DNA of 64,000 bases from Ignavibacteria bacterium. GTDB taxonomy: Bacteria > Bacteroidota > Ignavibacteria > Tepidaquicellales > Tepidaquicellaceae. The position numbers and the translations under genes were made by a program. The stretch covers positions 270,107-334,106 of the forward strand of contig JADJWZ010000002.1 in the NCBI GenBank assembly GCA_016716125.1, written 5' to 3'. The notes under the pieces are model-generated. The model did no database searches. It was not told where the DNA came from and saw nothing but the letters and a program-made list of their open reading frames with translations. This document shows, one piece after another, positions 20,876-30,224 of this stretch (position 1 is its first letter; the number at the start of each line of letters is the position of its first letter).

Positions 20876-21655
20876 ATGTTAAAAAAACTTTTTTATCTGC
20901 TGATGATATTCAGCTTTTGCGTAACAGAATCTTATTCGCAGGAAAATGATTTAAATAAAAAATTCAATATTGATCTTAAGTCAGAAAATTACAGCACTAT
21001 CGGACTTAAAGACAAAATTCTTTCCGCCGAAACCGAAAACGACATCACAGAAATAAATCAGAATACAGCTAAATCTAAAAAATCACCGGGACTGGCTCTG
21101 CTGTTCTCTCTTGTATTACCCGGCGCAGGTCATTTCTATCTTGACAGAATGGACGTTGGAAAGTATTTCCTCGGAGTAGATGCTGCCGGATGGCTTGGAC
21201 TTGTATCAATGAATATTTACGGTGATGCGGTAAAGGATGACTCCAGATCATATTCTTCAACTCATGCATCAATAAATGATCCCGATAATAAAGATGACGA
21301 TTTCTATAAAAATATAGGAAGCTTTAACAATGTTTATGAATATAATAATGATAAATTAACAAGAGGGGAATATAGTCTTTTATATTCTCCGCAGCAAAAC
21401 TTCTGGAACTGGGACAATACGGACAACAGAAATTTTTACGAATTGCAAAGAAAGAAAAGCGAAAGAATTTATAACAACAGAATTGTATTTTCAAGTATTC
21501 TGATTGCAAACAGAATTGTAAGCGGTATCAGCGCTTTCTTTATTGCAAACAATACCGGGAAAAGTTCATCAGCATTAAATATAAGTCCCGAACTTCTTTA
21601 CAAGGAGGATTTGACATTCGACGGTGTAAAATTAAATTTCAACAGAAATTTTTAG
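20876..21655 (+). CDS. DUF5683-like membrane protein (paralogue 1)
   Basis: 259 residues with a signal peptide (MLKKLFYLLMIFSFCVTESYS). A core membrane segment KSPGLALLFSLVLPGAGHFYLDRMDVGKYFLGVDAAG begins near residue 68, and a second hydrophobic segment IVFSSILIANRIVSGISAFF near 208. The GAGHFYLGR-like motif, in which a small helical pair follows 'lPGaGhfY', is the DUF5683 hallmark. Function unknown; probably an outer-envelope or inner-membrane structural protein. It shares architecture with the gene at 22404, and truA lies between them. Co-transcription with dsbD and truA is likely from the 8- and 6-base gaps. Confidence 0.75.
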   Translation: MLKKLFYLLMIFSFCVTESYSQENDLNKKFNIDLKSENYSTIGLKDKILSAETENDITEINQNTAKSKKSPGLALLFSLVLPGAGHFYLDRMDVGKYFLGVDAAGWLGLVSMNIYGDAVKDDSRSYSSTHASINDPDNKDDDFYKNIGSFNNVYEYNNDKLTRGEYSLLYSPQQNFWNWDNTDNRNFYELQRKKSERIYNNRIVFSSILIANRIVSGISAFFIANNTGKSSSALNISPELLYKEDLTFDGVKLNFNRNF

Positions 21656-21661
21656 TAAGAT

Positions 21662-22396
21662 TTGTTTAATTATAAGCTGATCATTGAATATGACGGAAGA
21701 AATTTCTTCGGATGGCAGAGACAAAATCAGACAAAGGAAACTGTACAGGAATATCTCGAATCAGCTCTTGAAAAAATTGAGCGTGAAAGTATAACGCTTT
21801 ACGGAGCAGGAAGGACCGACGCCGGTGTCAGCGCTTTTAATCAGACTGCTAATTTCAAATCTGAAAAAGTAATTCTGCCTGAAAAATTTTTATATTCGAT
21901 AAACTCAGTATTACCCGGGAGCATTACTGTAAAAAGCATTAAGAAAGTTTCACCGGATTTTCATTCAAGATATTCAGCCAAGAAAAGGGAATACTTATAT
22001 TACATATCAAGAGAGAAAAGATCGATCGGCGGAGATTTTTTTTATTACATTAATTATCAGCCGGACTTTGATAAGCTGAATGAGTATTTCGAATTTATAA
22101 AGTCGCTGAAATATTTCAGGACTTTTTGTAAGAATCATGAGGACAAACATAATTTCGGATGTGAAATATTTGATTTTGATCTTAAAAGGAAAAGGAACGG
22201 AAAGGAAATTATATTCAGAATTTCCGCCAACAGGTTTCTTCACTCAATGGTTAGATCCGTTATCGGATGCGCACTGGAAATCAGTTCTTCAAAAAAAAAT
22301 ATTATTGAAACTAAAAAAGCGGTTTTAAAAGGAGAAAAAATCAGAATTTATTATTTACCCTCTAATGCATTATTTTTAAATAAAATATTTTATTAA
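21662..22396 (+). CDS. truA: tRNA pseudouridine synthase A
   Basis: Makes pseudouridine at positions 38-40 of tRNA anticodon stems. 244 residues, normal length. Opening LIIEYDGRNFFGWQRQ, catalytic Asp in GAGRTDAGVSAFNQ near residue 54, and FLHSMVRSVIGCAL near 192 are all TruA signatures. The start is TTG at 21662 (MFNYKLI), with no in-frame ATG nearby that keeps the motif. It lies between two DUF5683-like paralogues. Confidence 0.94.
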   Translation: MFNYKLIIEYDGRNFFGWQRQNQTKETVQEYLESALEKIERESITLYGAGRTDAGVSAFNQTANFKSEKVILPEKFLYSINSVLPGSITVKSIKKVSPDFHSRYSAKKREYLYYISREKRSIGGDFFYYINYQPDFDKLNEYFEFIKSLKYFRTFCKNHEDKHNFGCEIFDFDLKRKRNGKEIIFRISANRFLHSMVRSVIGCALEISSSKKNIIETKKAVLKGEKIRIYYLPSNALFLNKIFY

Positions 22397-22403
22397 ATCA
22401 TAT

Positions 22404-23300
22404 ATGAAAAATATAAAAGAGATCAGTTTAGTTATATTTCTATTTGCATTTTCCGGGTTGAGCTTTTCTCAAAGCGAAAGTAATTACATGACATCGGATC
22501 TGAAAGAGAAAATCATTAATCAGCAATCCGGTTTACAGACAAATAGTAACCTGTTTAAAAAGAATCTCAACAGTATAAGAAAAGATGATCCAAGGGAAAA
22601 ATCTCCTTTTCTCGGCGCTGTGTTATCCGGAGTTATCCCGGGTACAGGTGAATTTTACGGAAAGAATTATTTAAAAGCGGCTATATTTTTTGCGCTCGAA
22701 GTTGGTCTGTGGACAGCATATGCAGTTTATGAAAACAAAGGTGATGACCAGACCGATTATTACAGAGGATTCGCTGATAAGAACTGGAGCTTAAACAAAT
22801 ATGCGCAGTGGCTTGTCGATCAGCAGTTTACCGGCTTCGGGTCTATTACAGATCCGCAGACATCCGATCTTAACAGATTAAGAAGAGAAGTAAATATAGT
22901 GGAAGCTCAGAACTTTTCTCATCAGCTGCCGCCTTTCGGGGATCAGCAGTATTATGAACTGATAGGGAAGTATCAGAATTTTGTTGTCGGCTGGACAGAT
23001 GCAGACCCTACTATCAGTAAAAATTCCGCAAGTGCAAATTATTACGGTACCTATAAAACCACTATGTTTATAAACTATTCTGTGGAGAGGCAAACTGCAA
23101 ATGATTACTATAATAAAGCGAACGCTTCTATTGCAGTTGTAATACTGAATCACCTTGTAAGTGCGGCGGATGCAGCATGGACAGTGTCAATGTTTAATAA
23201 AGATCTGAAAGTAAAGACGGGTATGAATTTCAGGGATGTGTATGGATTTTACGGTGAGAAAAAATTAATACCTTTTGCAAATGTTAACGTAACATTCTGA
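22404..23300 (+). CDS. DUF5683-like membrane protein (paralogue 2)
   Basis: 298 residues with a signal peptide ending SFSQ. It has the same core as the gene at 20876: SPFLGAVLSGVIPGTGEFYGKNYLKAAIFFALEVGLW near residue 70 aligns with SPGLALLFSLVLPGAGHFYLDRMDVGKYF. A second hydrophobic segment near 240 (SIAVVILNHLVSAADAAWTVSMF) again matches. A DUF5683-type protein of unknown function; probable local duplication around truA. It ends 2 bases from the convergent ispE stop. Confidence 0.72.
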   Translation: MKNIKEISLVIFLFAFSGLSFSQSESNYMTSDLKEKIINQQSGLQTNSNLFKKNLNSIRKDDPREKSPFLGAVLSGVIPGTGEFYGKNYLKAAIFFALEVGLWTAYAVYENKGDDQTDYYRGFADKNWSLNKYAQWLVDQQFTGFGSITDPQTSDLNRLRREVNIVEAQNFSHQLPPFGDQQYYELIGKYQNFVVGWTDADPTISKNSASANYYGTYKTTMFINYSVERQTANDYYNKANASIAVVILNHLVSAADAAWTVSMFNKDLKVKTGMNFRDVYGFYGEKKLIPFANVNVTF

Positions 23301-23302
23301 CA

Positions 23303-24178
23303 TTATCCGGCATTTGAAATAAAAGTCAGATATTTTTTTTTTTGAAATTCATCACGGCACTTTAATAAAGTGCCTTTTTTATTTGGATCAAATAATCCGT
23401 AAACCGTAGCGCCGCTTCCGCTCATTGAAGAAAAAACAGATCCGTTATCAAGCATATAATTTTTTATCTCATTAAGCAAAGGGTATTTCTCAAATACGAT
23501 CTTTTCAAAATCATTTACAATCTCACTTTTTTTATCCGGATCAAATTCTGAAATTTTATCAAGCGATTTATCTTTATGAAAACCAATTGGCAGATTCAGG
23601 TTTTCAAACGCCCATTTTGTGGAAACATGAAGATGCGGATTTACTACAAGTATATTATATTTTATTTTAAAATTTTTCAGCGGTTTGAGTTTCTCTCCTC
23701 TTCCTTCCGCATAGCACGGTTTCATTATCAGAAAAAACGGAACATCGCTGCCTATAGATAATGCAAGATCAATGATTTTACTTTTGTTAGACCCGATGTC
23801 AATTTTAAAATATCTGATGAGAAATTTCAAAACTGCTGCAGCATTGGAACTGCCGCCCCCGAGACCGCCTCCGACTGGAATGTTTTTAACCATGTCGATC
23901 TCAATTTTGTAAGTGTCTGTTATTCTGAAAGTTTTGAAGAAATTAAGAACGGCTTTGTAACACAAGTTGTCAGCGTTCAAAGGGATGTATGATTTGTTGG
24001 ATTTTAAAATGACGGAGTTGAATTCCTTCTCTGCAGGAGATATAGTGAATCCCAGTTCGTCATATATTTTTACAGGGTAAAAGATTGTTTCAATGTCATG
24101 GTAACCGTCCGCGCGTTTTCCCAGGATTCTTAATCCAATATTTATTTTCGAATATGATTTTATTATTTCCTGTTTCAT
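23303..24178 (-). CDS. ispE: 4-diphosphocytidyl-2-C-methyl-D-erythritol kinase
   Basis: GHMP kinase of the MEP isoprenoid pathway. 291 residues. SYSKINIGLRILGKRADGYHDI at the amino end holds the catalytic Lys. The ATP-binding loop IPVGGGLGGGSSNAAAVL lies near residue 92, and FSSMSGSGATVYGLF near 255 is the last GHMP motif. It shows that the organism uses the MEP pathway. It is convergent with the DUF5683-like gene. Confidence 0.94.
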   Translation of the reverse strand: MKQEIIKSYSKINIGLRILGKRADGYHDIETIFYPVKIYDELGFTISPAEKEFNSVILKSNKSYIPLNADNLCYKAVLNFFKTFRITDTYKIEIDMVKNIPVGGGLGGGSSNAAAVLKFLIRYFKIDIGSNKSKIIDLALSIGSDVPFFLIMKPCYAEGRGEKLKPLKNFKIKYNILVVNPHLHVSTKWAFENLNLPIGFHKDKSLDKISEFDPDKKSEIVNDFEKIVFEKYPLLNEIKNYMLDNGSVFSSMSGSGATVYGLFDPNKKGTLLKCRDEFQKKKYLTFISNAG

Positions 24179-24241
24179 TTTAATTATTTTAAACTCTATT
24201 AAATTCTCTTAAACTCTTTAGTTAAACATCCGCTAAAAAAA

Positions 24242-24269
24242 ATCCCCGACATATAAATCAGCCGGGGAT
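24242..24269 (-). terminator. Rho-independent terminator after fabH
   Basis: Reverse strand: atccccggc pairs with gtcggggat (one G-U) over a 10-base loop and is followed by eight T. It lies about 30 bases past the fabH stop and before ispE. Confidence 0.88.
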
Positions 24270-24301
24270 AGCTTTTAAATATTTTATTTTTTTTTATTTC
24301 C

Positions 24302-25306
24302 TTAAAATGCCCATTTTACAAGTATTGATCCCCATGTATATCCGGCTCCGAAACTGGATAAAATTAAATAATCACCTTTCTTTACTTTGCCTTCCTGCCA
24401 GTATTCAGAAATACAGATCGGTATAGTGCCTGAAGTTGTGTTTCCGTATTTATGAATATTCAGCATTACTTTGTCCATCGATATTCCCATTCTTTCTGCA
24501 CAGGCGCTGATAATTCTCATGTTTGCCTGATGAGGAACAAGATACGATACCTGATCAGACGTGATATTATTCTTGGTCATTATTTCATATGAAACATCAG
24601 CCATACTTTTTACAGCTTCTTTAAAAACTGTCTTGCCGTCCTGATATACATAATGCATCTTCTTTTCAACAGTCTCTAATGACGGCGGGTTTAAACTTCC
24701 TCCGCCTAACATATGAAGATATTTTTCACCTTCTCCGTCCACTTTTAAAATCGAATCAAGTATTCCGTAATCCTTGTCATCAGTTGGTTCAAGTAACACA
24801 GCGCCTGCCCCGTCACCAAAAAGTATACACGTGTTTCTGTCCTCCATATTGGAAATTGAAGACATTTTATCCGCGCCTACTACAATTACTTTTTTATGAG
24901 AACCGCTTTGAACAAACTGTACCGCCGTAGCCAGTGAAAAAATAAATCCTGAACAGGCGGCAAGCAGATCGAATCCCCAGGCGTTAACAGCTTTTAATTC
25001 CCTCTGTAAAATACATGCAGTAGATGGAAATATCATATCAGGAGTTACTGTCCCTACTATTATCAGATCAATTTCATCTATTCCGATCCCTCTGTTCTTA
25101 ATTAAATTTTCTATCGCTTTTATTGCCATGAAAGAAGTCGGAGTGTCTGCATCAAGTTTTCTTCTTTCTGTAATTCCTGTCCGTGACTTTATCCATTCAT
25201 CCGAAGTATCTAAATATTCCTCGTAGTACTTGTTGTCAATTACCCTGTCGGGAACGTAATGCCCGACAGCGGTTATCATTGCATTGAACGGAGCTTTATT
25301 AATCAT
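24302..25306 (-). CDS. fabH: 3-oxoacyl-ACP synthase III
   Basis: Initiates fatty-acid elongation by condensing acetyl-CoA with malonyl-ACP. 334 residues. The catalytic triad is visible: Cys118 in LLAACSGFIFSL, His259 in VPHQANMRI and Asn290 in HKYGNTTSGT. The opening VGHYVPDRVIDN and TRTGI-like KSRTGITERR are standard. It follows clpC after 2 bases, so the two are probably one transcript, ending at the terminator at 24242. Confidence 0.95.
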   Translation of the reverse strand: MINKAPFNAMITAVGHYVPDRVIDNKYYEEYLDTSDEWIKSRTGITERRKLDADTPTSFMAIKAIENLIKNRGIGIDEIDLIIVGTVTPDMIFPSTACILQRELKAVNAWGFDLLAACSGFIFSLATAVQFVQSGSHKKVIVVGADKMSSISNMEDRNTCILFGDGAGAVLLEPTDDKDYGILDSILKVDGEGEKYLHMLGGGSLNPPSLETVEKKMHYVYQDGKTVFKEAVKSMADVSYEIMTKNNITSDQVSYLVPHQANMRIISACAERMGISMDKVMLNIHKYGNTTSGTIPICISEYWQEGKVKKGDYLILSSFGAGYTWGSILVKWAF

Positions 25307-25308
25307 AT

Positions 25309-27825
25309 TTATTCTTCAGCATTATCTTTATTTTCTTCCGTTACATCTACCGAGTGTTTTTCAGAAAGAGGTTCTTTTTTATCATCGGTAAACGTAAGTT
25401 CATCATTACCTTTTTTAAATTTCACTTTTACTTTTCCGGCGTTTTTCAGATTTCCTTTTAAAATTTCCTCGCTGAGCGGATCTTCAAGATATTTCTGTAT
25501 AGCTCTTCTCAAAGGTCTGGCGCCGAAGTTCTGATCAAATCCTTTCTCACTAAGAAATTCCATAGCGGATTTTGAAACTTCCACTTTAACTCCCTGAAGC
25601 TGGATCCTTTTAAGAAGCTTTTCAATTCCAATTTCAACGATCTTCAGAATGTCGCTCTTTTCAAGCTGTTTAAATATTATCATGTCATCAATTCTGTTCA
25701 GAAACTCAGGTGAGAATACTCTCTTTACAGAATCCTCAATCGTTGTTCTTATCTTTTCATAATTTGTTTTTGACGTCCCATCACCGAATCCAAATACCTT
25801 ATCAAGCTTCAGATCTCTTGTGCCGATATTTGAAGTCATGATTATTATTGTATTTTTGAAATCTACTTTTCTGCCGAGTCCGTCTGTCAATACGCCGTCA
25901 TCCAGAACCTGAAGAAGTATATTGAATGTATCCGGATGCGCTTTTTCTATCTCATCAAGTAAAACTACTGAATATGGTTTGCGTCTTACTTTCTCCGTTA
26001 ACTGTCCGCCTTCTTCGTATCCCACATATCCCGGAGGAGCTCCGACTAGTCTCGATACATTAAATTTTTCCATGTATTCACTCATATCAATTCTGATCAG
26101 TGAATCTTCTGAATTGAAAAGGAATTTAGCAAGCTGCTTTGCAAGTTCAGTCTTACCGACGCCTGTTGGTCCGAGAAATACAAATGAACCTATAGGTCTG
26201 TTTGGATCTTTCAGTCCCGCTCTCGCTCTTCTTATTGCGCGTGAAATATTTTTTACAGCTTCATCCTGACCGATCACTTCGCCTCTCAGCGTTTCTTCCA
26301 TTTTTACAAGTTTCTCTGATTCCGCTTCAGCTATTTGATTTACAGGAATTCCGGTCATCATTGCAACCACGTCTGCAACGCTTTGCTCTGAAACTTCATA
26401 CACCATGCTCTGGGATTTTATTTCCCAGTCAAGCTTTAGCTGTTCAAGATCGGCGAGAACTTTCTTTTCATTGTCACGAAGCTTTGCAGCTTCTTCGTAA
26501 TTCTGATTCTTAACAACCTGGTTTTTGAACTGTCTTATGTTTTCAATTTCAGCTTCAAGGTCAACGATCTCTTTCGGGACGACAATGTTTGACAGGTGAA
26601 CACGCGAACCCGCTTCATCCATTACGTCAATTGCTTTGTCCGGCAGAAATCTGTCAGTAATATATCTGTCGCTTAATTTTACCGCCTCATCGATCGCTTT
26701 ATCAGAATAGCTTACATTGTGATGCTCTTCATATTTACTTTTGATATTATTTAAAATCTGAATGGTCTCGTCAACGGTCGTCGGCTCCACCATAATTTTC
26801 TGAAATCTTCTGTCAAGCGCTCCGTCTTTCTCAATGTATTGCCTGTATTCGTTTAAAGTCGTTGCGCCGATACACTGCAGATCTCCTCTTGCAAGAGCCG
26901 GTTTGAAAATGTTTGATGCATCAAGAGAGCCGCTTGCGCCGCCCGCTCCGACTATTGTGTGAAGTTCATCAATGAAAAGAATTACATCCTTAGCTTTCTC
27001 CAGCTCATTCATAACAGCTTTCATTCTTTCCTCAAACTGTCCCCTGTATTTCGTACCGGCGACAAGCGCGGCAAGATCAAGCGTTACGACTCTTTTATTG
27101 TGCAATACTCGAGATACATTTTTATTGATGATCCTTAAAGCAAGTCCTTCCGCAATAGCAGTTTTTCCTACACCGGGCTCACCGATAAGAACAGGATTAT
27201 TCTTTTTTCTTCTGCTCAATACCTGAGCAACTCTTTCGATTTCTTTTTCCCTGCCGACTATAGGATCCAGTTTATTTTCAATTGCCATTTTTGTAAGATC
27301 CCTGCCGAAGTTATCAAGAACGGGAGTTTTGCTTCTTTCCTGTTTTTTTTCCGCTGAAGATTTTGCTCCGGGCTGATTGCCGGAAGGTTTTCCGCTGAGA
27401 ATATTCATCAGCTCTGATTTAACCGCCTCGTAATTTATATTGAACTGATGCAGTATCTGCGCGGCAAGATTATCATCTTCCCTTAATATCGAAAGAAGTA
27501 AATGTTCCGTTCCGATAATGTCGGATTTGAAAATCTTTGCTTCGAGGTATGTTATTTTTAAAACTTTCTCCGCCTGTTTCGTGAGAGGAATATTGCCGAC
27601 TGTCAATGTTCCGCCTGATTGTCTGACGGTATCTTCAATTGTCTTCTTTATTTTGAAAGCATCTACTCCGAGGTTTTTAAAGATCTTTATTGCAATCCCT
27701 TCGCCTTCTCTTATTATTCCCAGTAACAGGTGCTCTGTTCCAATGTAATCGTGACCAAGCCGAATCGCTTCTTCTCTGCTTAATCTGATCACATCCTGAA
27801 CTCTGCTTGAAAAATTACTGTCCAT
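25309..27825 (-). CDS. clpC: ClpC-type AAA+ protease ATPase
   Basis: Hsp100 unfoldase that feeds ClpP. 838 residues: two Clp_N repeats at about 1-145 (SREEAIRLGHDYIGTEHLLL and ITYLEAKIFKSDIIGTEHLLL), AAA-1 with Walker A GEPGVGKTAIAEGLA near residue 218, a middle region with a UVR motif (NYEEAAKLRDNEKKV near 445), AAA-2 with Walker A GPTGVGKTELAKQLAKFLF near 560, and a D2-small domain near the end. The UVR motif and short middle domain fit ClpC rather than ClpB. The acidic tail ends VTEENKDNAEE. Confidence 0.95.
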   Translation of the reverse strand: MDSNFSSRVQDVIRLSREEAIRLGHDYIGTEHLLLGIIREGEGIAIKIFKNLGVDAFKIKKTIEDTVRQSGGTLTVGNIPLTKQAEKVLKITYLEAKIFKSDIIGTEHLLLSILREDDNLAAQILHQFNINYEAVKSELMNILSGKPSGNQPGAKSSAEKKQERSKTPVLDNFGRDLTKMAIENKLDPIVGREKEIERVAQVLSRRKKNNPVLIGEPGVGKTAIAEGLALRIINKNVSRVLHNKRVVTLDLAALVAGTKYRGQFEERMKAVMNELEKAKDVILFIDELHTIVGAGGASGSLDASNIFKPALARGDLQCIGATTLNEYRQYIEKDGALDRRFQKIMVEPTTVDETIQILNNIKSKYEEHHNVSYSDKAIDEAVKLSDRYITDRFLPDKAIDVMDEAGSRVHLSNIVVPKEIVDLEAEIENIRQFKNQVVKNQNYEEAAKLRDNEKKVLADLEQLKLDWEIKSQSMVYEVSEQSVADVVAMMTGIPVNQIAEAESEKLVKMEETLRGEVIGQDEAVKNISRAIRRARAGLKDPNRPIGSFVFLGPTGVGKTELAKQLAKFLFNSEDSLIRIDMSEYMEKFNVSRLVGAPPGYVGYEEGGQLTEKVRRKPYSVVLLDEIEKAHPDTFNILLQVLDDGVLTDGLGRKVDFKNTIIIMTSNIGTRDLKLDKVFGFGDGTSKTNYEKIRTTIEDSVKRVFSPEFLNRIDDMIIFKQLEKSDILKIVEIGIEKLLKRIQLQGVKVEVSKSAMEFLSEKGFDQNFGARPLRRAIQKYLEDPLSEEILKGNLKNAGKVKVKFKKGNDELTFTDDKKEPLSEKHSVDVTEENKDNAEE

Positions 27826-28011
27826 TTTATTCTGATTTATTTATAATTTATTTGGGGAATAATTAACGCGGATCTTAAAATCTGCATTAATTGTGTTCCA
27901 TTTTATTCCTGAATAATTAGTCAAATATATTAAAAAACTTATAAAGAATTAATGTATTAAACTAATGTATATTTAAACTGCTGATAGCTCAATTAAACCG
28001 GTCAAAAAAAA

Positions 28012-28031
28012 ACCGGAGCTGTATCTCCGGT
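28012..28031 (-). terminator. Rho-independent terminator after bacilliredoxin gene
   Basis: Reverse strand: accggag and ctccggt form a 7-bp stem (loop atacag) followed by a run of nine T. It lies about 30 bases past the stop codon at 28061. The rest of the 27826-28060 gap is AT-rich, with no gene seen. Confidence 0.88.
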
Positions 28032-28060
28032 CAGTAATAAAAAATTTATTTTACCGGAGA

Positions 28061-28507
28061 TCAAGCATTTTCAGCTTCTTCTTTTTTACAATACTTGTTG
28101 AATATTCCTGCTACTAAATTAGCAACTGTATTCGCATCGTTGTTTTCAATGTCCATTCTGTTGATCATATGAACAAGCTCGCCGTTTTTAAGTAATGCCA
28201 TCTGAGGGGAGGAAGGCGGAATTCCGGTGAAGTAATTTCTTGCTTCATTAACTGCATCCTTTTCCATTCCTGCAAATACGGTTACAAGATTGTCCGGCAT
28301 TGCATTATTGTTCTTCGCCCATTCTACTGCCAGTGACAGTCCCGGTCTTGCTTTTCCCGCTGCGCAGCCGCAGACGGAATTTACAAATACAAAAGTTGTT
28401 CCGTCCTTGCTTAATTCATTTTTAACTTCATCCGGCGTTAATAATTCTCTGAATCCTATTTCTGTCGCTTCTTCGCGCATTGGCTGAACCATTATTGGAT
28501 CGTACAT
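28061..28507 (-). CDS. Bacilliredoxin (BrxA/BrxB, YphP/YqiW family)
   Basis: Thioredoxin-fold protein that removes bacillithiol from S-bacillithiolated proteins in organisms that make bacillithiol. 148 residues; the family signature MYDPIMVQPMREE opens it, and the active site CGC is in VNSVCGCAAGKARPG near residue 55. GIPPSSPQMALLKNGELVHM is also conserved. Implies bacillithiol use, which is known in some Bacteroidetes/Chlorobi. Monocistronic between the hydrolase gene and a terminator. Confidence 0.93.
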   Translation of the reverse strand: MYDPIMVQPMREEATEIGFRELLTPDEVKNELSKDGTTFVFVNSVCGCAAGKARPGLSLAVEWAKNNNAMPDNLVTVFAGMEKDAVNEARNYFTGIPPSSPQMALLKNGELVHMINRMDIENNDANTVANLVAGIFNKYCKKEEAENA

Positions 28508-28574
28508 TTTATATTTTTCCTTTCTGAATTATTTTTGTAAGTTTTTTAACAATCTGTTTAAAGTATAAAGTTCA

Positions 28575-29399
28575 TTATTTTAAAAATCTTTTAAACCATT
28601 TCCGTCTTAGTTCTGAAACTTTCTCCCTGTGCTTTTTGAGATAATGATTGCCTCCTTCTATCAGTTCAAGTCTGCAGTCATTTCCGTTTTCACTTAAGCG
28701 TTCATACATGTTCTTTGAATCAATATGAGAAACTTCAGAGTCCGCAGTTCCGTGTATCAGGAGTACTGCTGTTTCTTTATTAATGTTATTATGAAAATGA
28801 ACTGCTGATCTTTCTTCCAGTCTTTTTCTAAATTCAGCGCTGTCGTTTGTTCCGAATAACTTGTCATAAACTTTTGACAATTCGCTTTTATGTTCCATGC
28901 TTCTGCTCAGATCTGCAAGTCCGGAAATTATAACAGCACACCGGATCCTGTCTGTCAGCGTAAGCGCTTTATAAGTCATCATCCCGCCTCTGCTCCATCC
29001 TTCCATTCCGATCTTTGAAGAGTCGCATTCCGAAATTTCGTCTGCAAGTTTAATTAAGTTCAAAACATCATTTACATCCCTGCCTCCGAATTCATCTTCC
29101 TGCCTGTACATTGACGCAAGCACTATGTATCCCCAAGAAGCTAACTCTCCGAACATTCCTCTTGCGAGAAATTCATCTATCCATCCCGCGTTTTTACTTC
29201 CGCCGCGGTTCCAGATAATCAACGGAATCTTTCCCTTTATATTTACGGGTTTTGCAATGTAACCTTTTACTTTGTAACCGTCTGAATCATAAACAATACT
29301 TTCGACTATTGTCTCTTCAGCTGTTTCATTTCCCCAGCCGCTCTTTATTAGTTTGATCTGATTTTCCTTCAGATCAATTACATTTTGCGATAGGATCAT
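28575..29399 (-). CDS. Alpha/beta hydrolase, prolyl-oligopeptidase-like
   Basis: 274-residue serine hydrolase. The nucleophile is Ser136 in GMEGWSRGGMMTYKAL; the acid is probably Asp220 in HGTADSEVSH and the His is His252 in GGNHYLKKH. The oxyanion region is IIWNRGGSKNAG near residue 62. No signal peptide, so it is cytoplasmic. It could be a peptidase or an esterase; the substrate is unknown. Its start codon overlaps the stop of the small gene at 29396 by 4 bases, so the two are translationally coupled. Confidence 0.86.
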   Translation of the reverse strand: MILSQNVIDLKENQIKLIKSGWGNETAEETIVESIVYDSDGYKVKGYIAKPVNIKGKIPLIIWNRGGSKNAGWIDEFLARGMFGELASWGYIVLASMYRQEDEFGGRDVNDVLNLIKLADEISECDSSKIGMEGWSRGGMMTYKALTLTDRIRCAVIISGLADLSRSMEHKSELSKVYDKLFGTNDSAEFRKRLEERSAVHFHNNINKETAVLLIHGTADSEVSHIDSKNMYERLSENGNDCRLELIEGGNHYLKKHREKVSELRRKWFKRFLK

Positions 29400-29632
29400 T
29401 CAGAATCCGAATTCTCAAATAATTTGTAGTAACCGAGTTTCAGATCAAATTCCTGTCCGGCTTTATACATTTTTTCATTTGGGGAAGGTAATACATTTTC
29501 AATTTTTACCTTAGCCCAGCATCCGCCCTGATAGTCGAGTATCTTAGCTTCGTAAAGTTCATTGCCTTCGTATTCGACAGTATAAATCTTGTTTACTTCC
29601 GGTGCGTTTTTAAGAATGTGTGTATGCTTCAT
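29396..29632 (-). CDS. Small hypothetical protein coupled to hydrolase
   Basis: 78 residues. Beta-rich sequence with VEYEGNELYEAKILDYQGGCWAKVKI, like a small SH3-type or Tudor-like barrel. No membrane segment and no known catalytic motif. ATGA overlap with the downstream hydrolase strongly supports that it is expressed. Function not recognised; perhaps a regulatory partner of the hydrolase. Confidence 0.65.
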   Translation of the reverse strand: MKHTHILKNAPEVNKIYTVEYEGNELYEAKILDYQGGCWAKVKIENVLPSPNEKMYKAGQEFDLKLGYYKLFENSDSE

Positions 29633-29777
29633 TGTAATTTTTAGTTTGCAATTTAATGATTTGTATTGTCTTTTATAAGGTATTTATGAATATAATCGCC
29701 AGAAGGGGAGATATAGTATTAAGAGAGGCAAAATATGAAAAAGTTTAGTTGGTTCTAGTTAAATTTGGCGACCTCCT

Positions 29778-29809
29778 ACCGCCCCCTCCTTGAAAATAAG
29801 GAGGGCGGT
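29778..29809. repeat. CCTCCTT/AAGGAGG palindrome
   Basis: Arms accgccccctcctt (29778-29791) and aaggagggcggt (29798-29809) pair with one bulged C around a short loop. A related palindrome with ccccctcctt / aaggaggggg is at 58353-58375. It sits in the gap upstream of the small gene at 29632 (reverse) and of the VOC gene (forward). Otherwise 29633-30216 holds only AT-rich sequence and one doubtful reading frame. Confidence 0.7.
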
Positions 29810-29912
29810 GATAATTTTTAAAGGAGATTGAAAGTTTCTGCGATTTCACTCAGTCTTGCATAATGCAACATACTACTTTGCAAAAATGCAGAGGTTTTTG
29901 TAAATTTGATGC

Positions 29913-30224
29913 GTGAATTTAATTTTTATGTGTAACCTTTATGGACCGAAAATGATAAGACAATGGAAAAATAAATTGACAGATATATTTACATTTTTTA
30001 TTGCGATTTATTTTTCATTGACTGACTTCGGGCGAGAATACTTAAACTTGAAATCCACTGAACTCTTTTTGAATTTCAACGGCAATGATTCCGGAGCAAT
30101 TTATAATTCCATCTTAACAAATCAAGTTCTCAACTATTCAAGAAATAAAGATTTAAAACATGGGGAACATGTCAAGCACTCCTTATATTACATAAATTTA
30201 AATTTGAGATACTCATATGATTAA
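29913..30224 (+). CDS. Doubtful small reading frame
   Basis: 103 codons reading MNLIFMCNLYGPKMIRQWKN and ending in NLRYSYD, overlapping the VOC gene by 8 bases. It has one weak hydrophobic stretch (IFTFFIAIYFSLTDF) and no motif I recognise. It could be a remnant, a small leader or chance; I lean to chance or remnant. Confidence 0.2.
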   Translation: MNLIFMCNLYGPKMIRQWKNKLTDIFTFFIAIYFSLTDFGREYLNLKSTELFLNFNGNDSGAIYNSILTNQVLNYSRNKDLKHGEHVKHSLYYINLNLRYSYD

